Assembly: GCA_964017195.1 (NCBI GenBank)
Contig: OZ024892.1
Coordinates: 13,898,071 to 13,962,070 of the forward strand
DNA: 64,000 bases
Reading direction: 5' to 3'
DNA from: Siderastrea radians
Lineage: Eukaryota > Cnidaria > Anthozoa > Scleractinia > Rhizangiidae
This document shows, piece by piece, positions 40,146 through 52,069 of the stretch (the stretch's first letter is position 1; each line of letters begins with the position of its first letter). The translations under genes and the position numbers were made by a program. Below the pieces are notes generated by a model. It saw only the letters and a list, made by a program, of their open reading frames with translations, was not told the DNA's origin and did not search any database.

Positions 40146-40800
40146 TAATTATTCGATCGATAAGACATATCGAAAGTTACAAACATCCTCAAATTGAAAA
40201 ACTCAGATCTGGGAAATATACACAATTAGGATGGTAAATGAAAAAGAAAAATACTATATTACAATTTAAATTGAATCATATTGCAAAGTTATAATTAAAA
40301 CATGGCCTATTTACAAAACAGCCTATTTACAAGCCTATTTACAAGCGCTCAGTGTTAACTGAATAAAAGGAAGTTGAGATGTCTTTCTACGAAGCATGTG
40401 ATATGAATCCCTTACAGTCGATAAGATGGAATACAATGGTGTTCGTCCCTGCTAATAGTAGTATAAAACCTTCTACCAGACTTTAATTTCTAAAAGATCG
40501 TAAATACTTAGTTTATGGGATATGTAGCGTCTTTTGCGGCATCTCTTTAGAAAGCATTCAATGAAAATGACCTGAATCCTGATTTTAAGCCCAACACTTC
40601 TGATCTTTTTTTAGTTGGCAAGCACATAATATTGTAGGACGATATTCAGTCGACTTCAGAGTGCAACTTTGTTTGAAAAGTCCAGTTAGTAGATATGGAT
40701 TGCTCATATCTAGGAGGGCCGATATAACCAGAATGAAGTTTTGATAGCAACTGATGGGCGTTTTAGACTCCCCTACTTTCGTGGATAACTTTCAGGAAAC
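40146..40800. other. intergenic DNA, nothing recognised
   Basis: AT-rich. AACAGCCTATTTACAAGCCTATTTACAAG at 40317-40345 is a tiny tandem repeat. No gene is visible. Confidence 0.45.
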
Positions 40801-40803
40801 TAA

Positions 40804-41458
40804 GGCCCGATTCAAACGTCGAACTTTACATGGGCTCAACCTAATTATTAGGTTCGGCATATGACAGATTTGTATTTGGGTCGGTCCTGCTGGGCCAGTC
40901 GAATAGAACGGCAAAAGTTCGACATCGATTCAGACGTCGAACCTTACATGTGCCGAACCTTATGCATAAATTACGTTAATGTATTTCTGAATATAACAGC
41001 GCTAGTGATTGGCTTAAAACCGACAAGTATGACTAGTCATCCATTAAACAGTGGCCTGCATTGAACGTTTTTGGAGTTCATTAAAAGAGAACTGGGCCGT
41101 GCAAACTGTAAACGCTCTTTCGACAAGAATCAGTACCTTGTGACGGATAGCATTAACGTCAATTTGTTTTGGCCTGTTATTTTCGTGTATGAATAGCTAT
41201 TCTGAAATTAACAGAATAAAACGAAAACGATAGAAACTGCATTTACCCGAAATTTGACGAAAGAATTCGTAAAGTATCTCTAAATATAACTGCTGTAATA
41301 AAAGAAGGATTGTTTTTGTTCTTTAAATTGTCTTCTGTGCTTTTTGAGACCAGATATAGCGTAACTGATGATTATTTCCCACAACCGTCGAACTTAATTG
41401 TTGAAGTCGACCCAAAAAGCAATTAGGTTTGGCACAAGCGCCACAAAGAAAGTTTGAC
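40804..41458. mobile_element. PIF/Harbinger-like MITE, decayed copy
   Basis: It begins GGCCCGATTCAAACGTCGAA after a TAA and follows 49536-50234 along its length: AATAGAACGGCAAAAGTTCGAC, GCATAAATTACGTTAATGTATTTCTG, TGATTATTTCCCACAACCGTCG. The right end is eroded: GGTTTGGCACAAGCG, then AAAGTTTGAC, with no GGGCC terminus. Confidence 0.7.
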
Positions 41459-42154
41459 AAAGTCATGTTTTCTTCTGTAGACCTCCTGAACTCGTGGGAC
41501 ATCGGCAGAAAAAAAACAACTTTTTCAGATCAGAATATGTGTGTGTGTGTGTGTGTTTGAGTGGGGAAAGCGCTCGAGATGGCGACTGTGGTGTCAAATC
41601 TCGTATTTTTTTTTCACAGAACTGAACTAAGATGGATATCACTGGTCTAACGTCTCTCCTAGCAACTGTTTTGTAGGTTGCGGTATACAATCTTGACTAC
41701 TAATGCGCTTTATAATCCTACCGCCTCTTTTTTCTCACCCAGCGAACGTCACAGTTGTGCATTAAGTGTTTTCTATTCAAAGATAAATTGATAATTTATA
41801 ATAATGCAACGTTCTGTAACGATTAGAAAATGATTTGTCACCTGTGCATATGGTAATGATAGCTTTTGGCCTCTTGGCAGTATAACTACCAGCGTAGAGA
41901 ACTCGGCAAATATCTGGTTTCCCAGTTTTGATACTTCGCTGGGGCGCGACGTTGATTAGTGACCAGCAAGTAAGACTTTTGTGAAACTCTGTAGAGTTAG
42001 GTGGCTTGGCTGCAGGAACTCTTTAAAAATGTCAAGGTGCAAGGTACAGAAGAACCAGAAAACGACTTTGGGCTTTAACGAAACGTCTTTATTTTAGGTA
42101 GATCAAACCACCTAGATACATCATACTACAGAAGCTGCAAACATCGAGTGGACT
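41459..42154. other. intergenic DNA left of the second duplication copy
   Basis: A short (GT)n run lies at 41537-41556. No gene or element is recognised. Confidence 0.45.
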
Positions 42155-42607
42155 GCTCCGAGTTGAAATTCGATCATCGCTTGTTCAACATAACGGATTG
42201 TGTGGGCAATAAAGTGGTTATCACGTGGTTTTGACAGCATGAAAGTGAAACGGCAACATGGAGAAGGACGTCACGTTTTTTACCCTAAGCTCTGGCTACT
42301 ACGAGTGTTTATCTGACCTCTAGCCTCCAGCGTCGAGTTGTAAATTGACTGTGGCCGTGATAATACTAGTTATATAATGGAATAAATTACAAGGCCTTGT
42401 ACAGTATGGGGATTTAACGAACGTATAATTTAGAAGGGAAAACTAAAGAAGAAAAATGCAACAAACATATCTCACCGTGCCTAAGTGATTTATTTGCAGT
42501 ATCTGTGTGGTGTTATTTGGCCATTTCAGCGCGATTCCAATAGGTTTTAGCTTTGCTATTATCATCTCAATATACATAGAAAAGGACAACAGCGAAAACT
42601 AAAACTG

Positions 42608-42717
42608 TAAATGGTTTGAACCCAGGAGTCATATCATAAGTCGGTAAATTATGATCGTCCGGGTGAGTGTAGTCCTCATAAGGACTGTGATGACATTGAC
42701 TGACGTTTCGACAACCT
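42608..42717 (-). mobile_element. 110-bp Penelope-like 3' end with 14-bp target duplication
   Basis: The perfect direct repeat GAAAACTAAAACTG flanks it (42594-42607 and 42718-42731). Read on the minus strand it starts AGGTTGTCGAAACGTCAG, the 3' half of a hammerhead ribozyme (end of stem II, GAAACGUC core), and continues to CCTGGGTTCAAACCATTTA. The 5' half of the ribozyme, CUGAUGA, is absent, as expected for a 5'-truncated retroelement copy. Confidence 0.65.
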
Positions 42718-42783
42718 GAAAACTAAAACTGCCGCCTGGAGCACAAATACATCAGCACTAAAATCCATTGGAATCGCACTTAA

Positions 42784-43432
42784 GGACGTTCGCGCTAATT
42801 GTTTCTGCGCATCCCTACTGCGCACGCAATTCACTGCCACGTCATGCATTAAGCGCGCGCGCTGTTGAAGAAATGTGGAGATATGTAGGGCCAGTGGGCA
42901 CTTGAGTATCTATGCACGGGTTTAACTTACTTAAATGTTCGGTGACCCCATATTTTATTTTGATAGATCACTTTCTCTGTCAATTATCTACGTTTTGAGA
43001 AAAATTAAAGAAAATCTGTATTGTGGAAGTTTGATTTTTTTCAACTTTTCTGCCCTTGCATCATCGAATTATGCTATTATCGTAGCTGCACGGTGTTCGC
43101 AAAAGTCCATCTTAGAGGACGAGTTTAACTAAAAGGATGACACCAGCTCACATTGTTTACTTGAAAGACCCACTTAAATATAATTTGACTAAGAAAGTGG
43201 GTCTACAGCGAATTATTTTAAATATTTTTCAACTAACAAGCAATGAGGCCATGTCGAGTTGCGAGGGCCGCTTTGTCAAAATTAGGGTAGTTTTCCACGC
43301 GCTTTATTTTGAAAACGAAGTCGGTGACCCCCCCCCAATTTTTTTGCATTTCTGACATAGGTAACTCATTATCTGACTGTAGGCAAAGTATGAAAAAATC
43401 TGTAATTGTAGAAGTTTTTCGCGCGAACGTCC
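42784..43432. mobile_element. TTAA-flanked MITE
   Basis: The ends GGACGTTCGCGC and GCGCGAACGTCC are perfect inverted copies, and TTAA lies at both borders (42780-42783, 43433-43436), as in piggyBac-type insertions. The empty site corresponds to the compact copy near 17400. Inside, a CGTATCTCC-free AT-rich sequence has no long frame. The superfamily is inferred from the target site only. Confidence 0.75.
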
Positions 43433-43538
43433 TTAAAGGACCAAATACACCACACTAACGCTGCAAATAAATCAAGGAGGCAAGGTGAGGAATTTTGTTA
43501 TATTCTTCGTTTTTATTTTTACCTCCTAAATATGTTAA

Positions 43539-44579
43539 CAGTGCAGCTACTCGAACCGGGCCACTTGGAAGAAAATTGACCAATCGCAACGCTAATTGAG
43601 AACAAAAGAAGGCAACATTTTTTCATAAACTGACCAATAACGTTGAAGGATCTAGACAATACATCTCCAATTAAATTTGAAACTGTCTCATTCTGCGGAC
43701 CTCTCGGGAAATTAATGGTTCCATTTTTTTCATTGGTTAGCTTCAATGATGGTGCGGTGTTGACTCGATGTGATGGAAAATCTGGCGGATTGTTTTTACG
43801 CGTCACATAAGTTGTAACCTTATTGTAAATGTAAATGTTCCAAAATGGCTTTTTCCCAGAAAACACAAGTAAGACTGAATCGAGAGGGCGGCATATACGC
43901 AACAGTCGCCGACATTCCCAGCTATTACAAGATTACGTTTCAGACTCGCACCACGCACACCTAAAGGATTTGGATTTTCTTGCAGTATTGAGACCGCGGC
44001 TGCGAAAGAGGGCTGCAGAAGCCAGAGTCATTACATCAACGATAAGCACCTGTTAATTCAAAAAGGACTTAGTAAATGAGGAGATTTGGGAACCTCCGTT
44101 TATAATTGAACGATCAAAGGGCGCAAATGTCGATTTTTGTCTTTAGATCTGTGTTTGTCGATACTCGCTGCGCTGAGCGAACGCTTATCAGAATCAAGAA
44201 AGTTTATTGCGTTACCGAATTTCATTTCGGAAAAGGTTTGTTCTACAAACAAACTCATGCATTGGCTGTACTGCTGAAGCGAAAGTATTGTTTAAGGTTT
44301 GTTTATGGGCGGAAATTTTATTATCAATATCGAATTCGACATCTCAATGTTCTGCTCAAAATTTAGCACATTTAGGATCGAAAACAACCAATCGTGGACG
44401 TGACAGTTTCCCGAGCGGTCATGATCAGAGGTCATGGTGTCAGATTTTATCGAGAGTGCATTGTCTGCCTGCTTCAACGTTATTGGTTGTTACAAGAAAA
44501 CTTTGCTACTTTTTGTTGCCAATTAGCGTCACGATTGGTCAGTTTTCTTCCAACTGGCCCGGTTGGAGTAGCCGCACTG
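43539..44579. mobile_element. 1.04-kb element with CAGTGC ends and TAA duplication
   Basis: CAGTGCAGCTACTCGAACCG at the left is mirrored by CTCCAACCGGGCCAGTTGG-type sequence ending GCCGCACTG at the right. The arms extend about 85 bp through GACCAATCGCAACGCTAATTG. TAA stands at both edges, and the compact copy shows the empty site TTTGTTAAATCGCC at about 17477. No transposase is visible, so it is non-autonomous. Confidence 0.75.
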
Positions 44580-44696
44580 TAAATCCCCCATACAAACTCA
44601 TATAATTTACTCCACTACATAACCAGCATCGCCACACTCAAATTTCAAAGTGACGCTGGCGGCAAAGGTCAGATAGACACTCCTAGAGTTTGCGGA

Positions 44697-44730
44697 ACTT
44701 TTGAAACTTTTGAAACTTTTGAAACTTTTC
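44697..44730. repeat. short tandem repeat (TTTTGAAAC)n
   Basis: About four units of TTTTGAAAC(T) lie head to tail. Confidence 0.85.
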
Positions 44731-45929
44731 CCGTCCCATCTCCACACTCATCGTGTTTTTCTTTTCTCGTTCCTAGTATTTCCCGGATGTTATCCGCACA
44801 ACGTGCAATGAGCCACGGGTTTTTACAAATCACCCATCATAACCCATTATATTTAATTTCACCAGACAACAGTGTTGGCTCCGATTTAACGGGGGAAAGC
44901 ACGCACCCATTGATGTAGCCTGTGTCCCCAGTTTACGCTCCGCTCGCTTCGTTCGCCGATTTTTTTTCGCGCTTTCCCCCCACCGCGGAGCTTGTTCACA
45001 GGCTGCCATTGATGTAGAGACAAGCTCAAAAATACGGGTTCGATATGTCCCGTTCAAACCCCCCCCCCCCCACTCTACTCTATTAAAGGGTTAGGGTGGA
45101 AGAAATTCTGAAACACTGATGAGGCGCAGAAAAATGAGAACTGTTTTTTTTTTCAGGCAAGATGAACAGTATACGTAAAAGGAAAGTCCTTCCAAACTCA
45201 ACTCGAGTGTTTACCCATTACACCATCGGGCAGAATGCGTGGACGTCATTAATTATTCATGACCACTGAAGCGCGCATGGAAGCGCGCTTTGAAAAGCCC
45301 GGAATAAGAGAAGAAATAGTCCAATAAAGTTATGCCAAGAGGTGAAAATGCTTGCAACATAATTTTTATTTTTACATTGTTTGCTTTTGAGGCATGTATG
45401 TTAACATACTAAAAGTCAACAAAAATCAACTCATGGGAAATACGAAAAAAATCCACGTGTTGACAACTGCCATGTTTTTATGCTAATTAGCCACTGAAAA
45501 CTGTCCCATCAAGACATTTACCACTTTTAGTTTCACTTAACATGTAAAAACAAAGGACGGTAAAGTAAAGTGTACCTTTAGGTTCTATCATGGACCGTTT
45601 TCCAACAAATATTCAACAAAAAAGTGTTTAAAGGAACTGCGTCACGGATTTTAGCCAAATTCATGCATGGGAAATGTCCATCAAATTCGGTGAGATATAA
45701 CACAGCAAATACAAAAGAAGGCACGGATGGCTAAAAGTGAAGAAGATTGAAACGGATTGCGATATATGTTTGTGAAATGCTGTTGGGCTGAACAGTTTTC
45801 AAAGCTATCCTTATTTGCTTGTAACTTTAAATTAATGTCTCAAACATATAGCATCACCTGATTATCTATCGGTACCTTTTTAAGTTAACAGTACTGAAGT
45901 TAAGCAATAAGGCATTTGACCCGACGTCC

Positions 45930-47515
45930 TCTGTATCGCTATCTGGATCTGTCAGAACGTGGATTGAAACAAACACTTCCACGACAATCTCCACAGGCAG
46001 GCGAACAGTCAAGTCCTTGCTTTGTGCAACTGCATTGAGCCGTGTTACAGTCCACCTTGCAGTAACATCTGATAACTCGGAGGAGAGTTTCCGGTGCAGG
46101 TGGTTTGTCGGTCATTACCGGAATTAGAGTACCATCTGTTTCTTTCCATCCCCAGTCACACGGTTGAAGCTCTTGATTTCAAGTCCAAAGTTGAACCTGG
46201 TAATAAACGCGAAGGGAATGAAATTTCGGAGACGTCGGAGGCAAGGACTTCACTTTGACTGCGGTTGTGCTTTTAGCTGTCGTTTCGAAAAATCTTCAAT
46301 ATCGAAAGGCCTCCAAACTGTCGCTCACCTTGCCGCCATACACCTCTACCAATGCGCGTTCTCCTGCTTTGATAAAATCTTCTTTTTTCAACGAATTGGC
46401 ATGATAAAATACTTCGGCATGCTGCTACAACTGTGATCTCTTCTTAAGACCGACGGCCTTTCCAATACTAAACAACCGTGACGTGGAACCACATCGCAGC
46501 AACGCGTGTAGAAATGGAAGATTCCTGCAGAGGCTTGACCCGAGCACAGAACAAGTAGCCTGGGTGTCCCAAACCTTGCCTTGCGCAGACCCTCGTTTCG
46601 GCTGTGGTTTGAAGAAAATTTTCTTTTTGGAGTTGTTTCCTTGGTGGCAGAGTAAAATTAAAATGTCTGTGTCATCTGCAATGACGACAGTGTCTCTGGT
46701 AGCAGATACAGAGACCGCAGACTGACCTATCAAGAAATCAGCATCGCCTGCAGCATGAATGGTGTCACACCCCGCCTCCTTTTACTTCTCACTCAGCATA
46801 TTGATGAAACGTTGTTTGTTCTGTTTGTTTCGCAGGAAAACGTCTTTCTTTACAGTGAGTGTGTTTACAAGATCACAGTGTACAGCTACAGCGTTGGTTG
46901 ATCGTCTTTTTAAGCGAGCTTCGTCTTTAACTGAGGGCCCATAGATAGACATATAACCTTTTTTTAAACACGATAAATATTTTAGCTTACAGCTTGTGGG
47001 GTAGTGTGGGAAAATAGAAATAAAAATTTAAGTTTACTCAATATTTACACGTTTCTAAAAATGATCAACATTTACAGATTCGTGTGCTACAACTCCTGAT
47101 ACTATGCTTCTTAGTGAGGTATCATCCTTGGAAAAGGAGTTCCTAGTTACTCTGTATCCTTCCCGTCTCTCTTTTGTCAAGTATCTGAAGCTTCTACGTG
47201 TTGCTCGCTAGTGTTATAAGCGACGCCGGTGAAATCTTGCATAGAGCTGTATACGTTGCAACAGAAAGACATAGACTTGACCCACACTAATCTTTGCACC
47301 ACATTCTTTCCTATGTCTCTTGAAAGGCCACCAGTTGAGTTGATGTTGCGCATTAGCGTCTGTTCGATTACCAAATAAGTTGAAAGACTAGCCCTTAAAC
47401 TATCAGTGTGGCGGACAACATGCAGATTATTTAGAAAAAAGGAATAGATATCTCGATGGCCAGTTTGTAGTATAACAATTTGCTGAAGGTAAACGTAGAT
47501 TGTGTTGGTATACAA
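45930..47515 (-). pseudogene. decayed transposon-type protein: FEN/PIN-like nuclease segment plus CXC zinc finger
   Basis: Minus-strand fragments appear in the order of a protein type that is multi-copy in cnidarians. First LVIEQTLMRNINSTGGLSRD ... TSEQHVEASD (about 47410-47180). Next DVFLRNKQNKQRFINMLSEK, a stop, KEAGCDTIHA ... TVVIADDTDILILLCHQ ... LPFLHALLRCGSTSRLFSIGK (46935-46425). Then SLKKEDFIKAGERALVEVYGG, a stop, and LPPTSPKFHSLRVYYQVQLW. Last is CDWGWKETDGTLIPVMTDKP with a nine-cysteine cluster (RCYCKVDC ... CSC ... CGDC, near 46060-45980). The Asp-rich ADDTD resembles FEN/PIN nuclease sites and the cysteines a tesmin/TSO1 CXC-type finger. Academ transposons combine a nuclease domain with a Cys8 finger, so that superfamily is a candidate but not proven. 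Several in-frame stops and shifts show that the gene is dead. Confidence 0.7.
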
Positions 47516-47939
47516 ATTATGCCCAGCTGTCCAATTCTTACACAGCTATTTAAAAAAACCATCTATTTTCTCATAAGATGTGAACCGTAGTTTGCAAACA
47601 AAGAAGAAATTCTTGTAAAATTTGCTGCAGAGTGCACGTGGTCTCAGTAGTGCTTCTCTATAAATAACAATGTTTAAATTTTGCGAACAACTGTAGCTTT
47701 AAGCACTCCAATACAAGGACTCCAGCCGGAATCGTCTTATGCAAAGCGCACAACAAAAGCATTACATAATACATCGTCATCTTCGACGCGAAACTGAACC
47801 GAACTCAATCTTTTCGTTTGCTTACATTGATTAATTGTTCTTTACACTACTTTGCAGCTGTAATATCAAAGTGCTCTGTGAGAGCTAAAAAAAAATAAAA
47901 CTTCGTAACACTAACCGTAATAATAGTAGTAATAGTAAA

Positions 47940-48825
47940 AGTAATACTACCATTTTCGTTCAACCCTGAAGCGTGACGATTTTTTCGCTTATGTTTATGT
48001 TTTAAACGTAACGGTTTTGTCTGGGTACGTGTCACTTTAGGCAATGAAACCTTGTCGGTTATGTCGCGAAACTGACAAGGTTCTTGGCGCCATTCGAACA
48101 TGTTTTGTTCACGTGCTCTGAAACTTTTCAGGTTTTCCGTGCGCTTGAGCATGTTTTGTTCACGTGCTTTGAAACTTTATAGTCCGCGAAACGGCCAACA
48201 ATGAAATTTGTTGTGCTCCAAACTGCACTAACTCCTCGGTGATTTGGGAAAGGGAGATAGATCAGTAGTGGACTTTCAATACTTCGATGAGTTCAAGGTC
48301 ATCTTCCCGTAATTTTTCAGATGTCAGGCCTCTTTGGGCTTTGCTAATTTTTGCATTTCGTTGCAGTATCTGTGCCATACAGATTTTGCGGTGTTTACGG
48401 TCACGCAACTCGTTCGCAAATTGTCTAAAACTCCGCGGAATTTTACCCGGAACTTGTTCACCCCCTTCACTCAGACCCTCACTGATATTAAAAAACATTC
48501 TGTCAATGATGAAGCATTTTAAATCTTGATCTAAAGCGACTCCTGGACGGTAACTCCTTCCAAACTTGTTAACTTGTTAACTTTTCTCATCTCCTTCACT
48601 GCAAAAAATTAAAGACTTTCATGCGGCAAAACCTGAAAAGTCTCAGAGCACGTGAACAAAACATGTTCGAATGGCGCCAAGAACCTTGTCAGTTTCGCGA
48701 CATAACCGACAAGGGTTCATTGCCTAAAGTGACACGTAGCCAGACAAAACCGTTACGTTTAAAACGTAAACATACGCGAAAAAATCGTCACGCTTCAGGG
48801 TTGAACGAAAATGGTAGTATTTCGT
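47940..48825. repeat. inverted repeat element, ~190-bp arms
   Basis: 47950-48145 (CATTTTCGTTCAACCCTGAAGC ... GAACATGTTTTGTTCACGTG) is mirrored at 48640-48820 (CACGTGAACAAAACATGTTC ... GGTTGAACGAAAATGG), at about 93 percent by eye. The 500-bp loop has no supported gene. A partial third copy of GCATGTTTTGTTCACGTGC follows at 48149. Confidence 0.75.
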
Positions 48826-49535
48826 AGCGAGAATATTCGATAAGCAAACCAAAGCATTAATTCTCACTTTAAAAACACTTTACTAAAACAAGTTAGTTGA
48901 TTAATGCCACTTAAAATGAAATTTTGTTGTAAACCTTGTCTGTGATAAGGCTAATTTGCATAAAAACATGGCGTCTAAAAGGCAAAATGACAGAGGCAAA
49001 AAACTTACATTTTTTTCACATTTCGCCAGGGTTGTTTTTTGTTGACTTTTAATATGTTTATCTGGAGTCCTTAACGAAAACGTCCCTGAAAATAAAAATT
49101 CTGTTGCAAGCATTTTGACCTGACGGGACCAAATCGCGTTAACTTTCCTGGACTAAAAGGGGCTATTTCGTATGGAAGCCACTTTCAACAGCGATTCTCT
49201 TCAAACTTACACCGACTTCCAAATTTCCACGCACGACAAATGGAAGATTGATCTTTTCTCGAACAGAATCCGTTTAAACTTTGAAAATTGGTGAACAAAA
49301 ACCACTATCCCGCGCTCCGTTCATTGTTTAGTTTGCCGCCAACATCATGCTAATGAGCATCGCCGTGTGTTCATGGCAACCAATTAATTAAGCTCTTTCT
49401 AAGCGTCTATGAATAATAACGCGCGATATGACAGGTCTACAAACTTTCTTGAACTGGAAGTAAATGTCCCGAGACCAATAGGCATTCTGCGCGCTGCAGT
49501 AAAGGGAACTCAAGGTAAAGCTGACATTAACCTAA

Positions 49536-50234
49536 GGCCCGGTTCAAACGTCGAACTTTACATGTGCCGAACCTAATAATTAGGTTCGGCACATGTGAAG
49601 TTCGACGTATGAATCGATTAAGTTCGACAAATTTGTATTCGGGTCGACCCTGCCGTTCTATTCGACTGGGCAAGTCGAATAGAACGGCAAAAGTTCGACT
49701 TTGATTCAGACGTCGAACTTCACGTGCCGAACCTAATGCATGAATTACGTTAATGTATTTCTGAATATAACAGCACTAGTGATTGGCTTAAAACCGATAA
49801 GCATGACTAGTCACTTATTAAAACCGTGATCAGTCATGCATTCAACGTTCTTGCATCTGATTAAAAAGAGAACTGGGCCGTGCAAACTGCATGAAAGTCG
49901 AATTGTTTTCGCTTGTTATTTTTTGTGGATAGCTATTCTGAAATAACAGAATATAACAAAACTGTATTTATCCCAAATTTGGCGAACGAATTCTTAAACC
50001 GTAATGTCTAAATATTACAACTATAATAAAAGAAAGTTTTTTTCCTGTTAATTGTATTCCTATGCTTTATGAGACCTGATATTGCACAACTGATGATTGT
50101 TTACCGCTGTTTTGGAGAATTAAGTTCGACTGATTAAGGTCGACGTCTGAATCAACTGTCGAACTTAATTATTTAGGTCGACCCAAATAGCAATTAGGTT
50201 CGGCACATGTAAAGTTCGACGTTTGAACCGGGCC
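49536..50234. mobile_element. PIF/Harbinger-like MITE, complete
   Basis: The left end GGCCCGGTTCAAACGTCGAA and the right end TTCGACGTTTGAACCGGGCC are perfect inverted copies. The TIR runs about 45 bp, to CATGTGCCGAACCTAAT. TAA stands on both sides (49533-49535, 50235-50237), the 3-bp TWA duplication of PIF/Harbinger. The compact duplication copy shows the empty site at about 18025 (ACTAGCCTAAAAAAT). Subterminal TTCGAC/GTCGAA motifs are numerous. A decayed second copy lies at 40804. Confidence 0.85.
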
Positions 50235-51199
50235 TAAAACACCCATCAAAGGGATAAGTGGTGCCGAGTCAAATGCCCTTCAGTCACAACTCCTCACGCA
50301 CGCGACTGATGTATGATGTTCAAATGTTGTGTAGTCTGACAGCGACCTGCCATGCTTTGAAAAATGACTTCCCATAACAGAAATTCTCTGCGCTTGTGAC
50401 TATTAAACGATGTTGCAGTGATGGAACGTGACACATAAAAATTGTCGCAGTCTGAAGAGGGTTTTATCAAATGCCACTCTTACTCTTTGGTATTAAATTT
50501 GTGCCAGGGTCATGTCTAGAGCGTAAACAATTTTGTTTTGTTTTGTTTTGTGTTTTTTTTTAGTGGAAAATGCCTAGTAGTCTAAGCTTACAAAGGAGTT
50601 GAACGAATCCTTACGTTAAGAAGACGCTGTGGTTTAAAAAGGATCCTTCACGTGGAGTTCGCCGTGAAGACGAAGGTATGTAAAAACATGAATTTCTGCA
50701 AGACGTTTTACCTTTAGTTGACCGTTATTCAAACAGGGAGAAAAATCCGTTCCACTGAAACGACACGTAGGCATCCACCGTTTGCCGGCGCTGTCAGAAT
50801 GACTAATTTTGAAGAGGAGAAAGGGAAAATCCAATTAAACTATCACTGATTTTCATTTCTTGGAGAGAGGGGTAACTCACTAATCAGTAATTTTGTCGTA
50901 AGGTTAAACCTGAAGTCAATTATGTCCAGTCGTAGCCTTTTTTTGTTTGTTACCCTGTGGAATTTCATGGAGCGATCCTCCACTGAAAGCTCCTGATAAA
51001 TACATTCTTATCATGCTGCTTATTAACAGTATTTTACTGTAATGAAAGAAGAATTCTTCCTTTAATTTTGAATTTTGGCCCGACTGGTAAAATCTCATTT
51101 CAATATGAATCGACCATACAGTTCTTCGGCATCATGGCGGCCGCTTGATATAATATTTCGACACTGAGCCGAGTAACCTACATGGCGCGACGACACGGG

Positions 51200-51201
<2 letters not shown>

Positions 51202-51257
<56 letters not shown>

Positions 51258-51292
51258 AAAAAATTAATAATAATAATAATAATAATAATAAT
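51202..51292. repeat. microsatellites (AT)n and (AAT)n
   Basis: (AT) at 51202-51254 and (AAT) at 51263-51292 replace a short T-run in the compact copy (18930), so they expanded after duplication. Confidence 0.95.
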
Positions 51293-51742
51293 TGCAAAAA
51301 CTTTTCTCTTTTTTTTGTGCATTTGAAAATTTTCACATTGTTGTCTTGGCGAAAAAAGTCATCCTTATGTTTAGCATTAAGTCTAAGATAAAATATTTGT
51401 ATTTATTGTTCCCATGCCACGGTGTTATGAGAGATAAACTAACTTTCAAGTCAGGACTTCAGTCAGATTTCGAGTCAGGATTTCGAGTCAGCAACTGAAT
51501 TTGACAAAATTTCTGGGAACTTTAAAGTTTCTTTTTAGCACTGAAAACGTGCATTTCAGCTGTTGAAAACTATCAAATATCCTTGTTCTTCCTCTCGAAT
51601 TTGTTTGACGTCTATTGTTTGAGATTGTCACGAACATATACTAATGTTGTCATTAAAGATGTGTTTATTGTTGATCGTGGTGTAAGATAGGTAAGATGAA
51701 CGTTATTCGTTTGTCTCACGATGGAATCGCTTTGAGTTGTTG

Positions 51743-51787
51743 ATCGCGACGTTTCGACTGCAATACTGCTAGTCTTCATCAGGCGAT
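51743..51787 (-). ncRNA. hammerhead ribozyme (minus strand copy)
   Basis: Read on the minus strand: stem I AUCGC, core CUGAUGA, stem II AGACU with loop and AGUC, core GAAAC, palindromic ACGU of a minimal stem III, cleavage site GUC, and the stem I partner GCGAU. All conserved hammerhead positions are present, and stem I pairs perfectly over five bases. It is identical in these parts to the plus-strand copy at 52856. Such minimal ribozymes are known from Penelope-like elements and may act as dimers. Confidence 0.85.
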
Positions 51788-52069
51788 GAGGTCAATTGTT
51801 TACGTGTCGCTATTTGTAGCATGATGGTTCGCTGCTATTGGTGCATTTCGATCCTCATTATTATTCCGACCATTAGATGTTGTTCCCTCACAGGTCCGTT
51901 TTGTGGTTGGTCGGCTGTTGTGCTTTCTGATCGTAGGCATCCAAGCTTCTGGAATTTCGGTTCCACTATCTCTATTGATGTTATTAGGATGAAGTCTTAT
52001 ATGGATAGCCTCTTTGACCCTACGTGTGTACCAGTCATGGTGTGATTCATAGGCGAGGTACTGGTCAGT

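Larger units (their letters stand above)
45215..49497 (-). mobile_element. 4.3-kb DNA-transposon-like element with long inverted ends
   Basis: The insertion is absent from the compact copy (between ACCCATGA and CGCAGTAAAGG near 17965). The two flanks are inverted relatives: GCAGAATGCG near 45231 versus CGCATTCTGC-like sequence near 49480, and GTGAAAATGCTTGCAACATAATTTTTATT at 45342 versus AATAAAAATTCTGTTGCAAGCATTTTGACC at 49090. GACTTTTAGTATG and GCCATGTTTTTATGCTAATTAG also have mirror copies. Inside lies a decayed minus-strand gene (45930-47515). A further palindrome at 47940-48825 is nested near the right end. Confidence 0.65.

Noticed and set aside
42608..42717. Complete hammerhead ribozyme in the 110-bp insert
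   Set aside because: Only the GAAACGUC half is present; CUGAUGA and half of stem II are missing.
47847..48152. 101-codon minus-strand frame and its mirror at 48621-48827
   Set aside because: Both lie in the arms of one palindrome, so the similarity of their translations reflects the inverted repeat, not a conserved protein.
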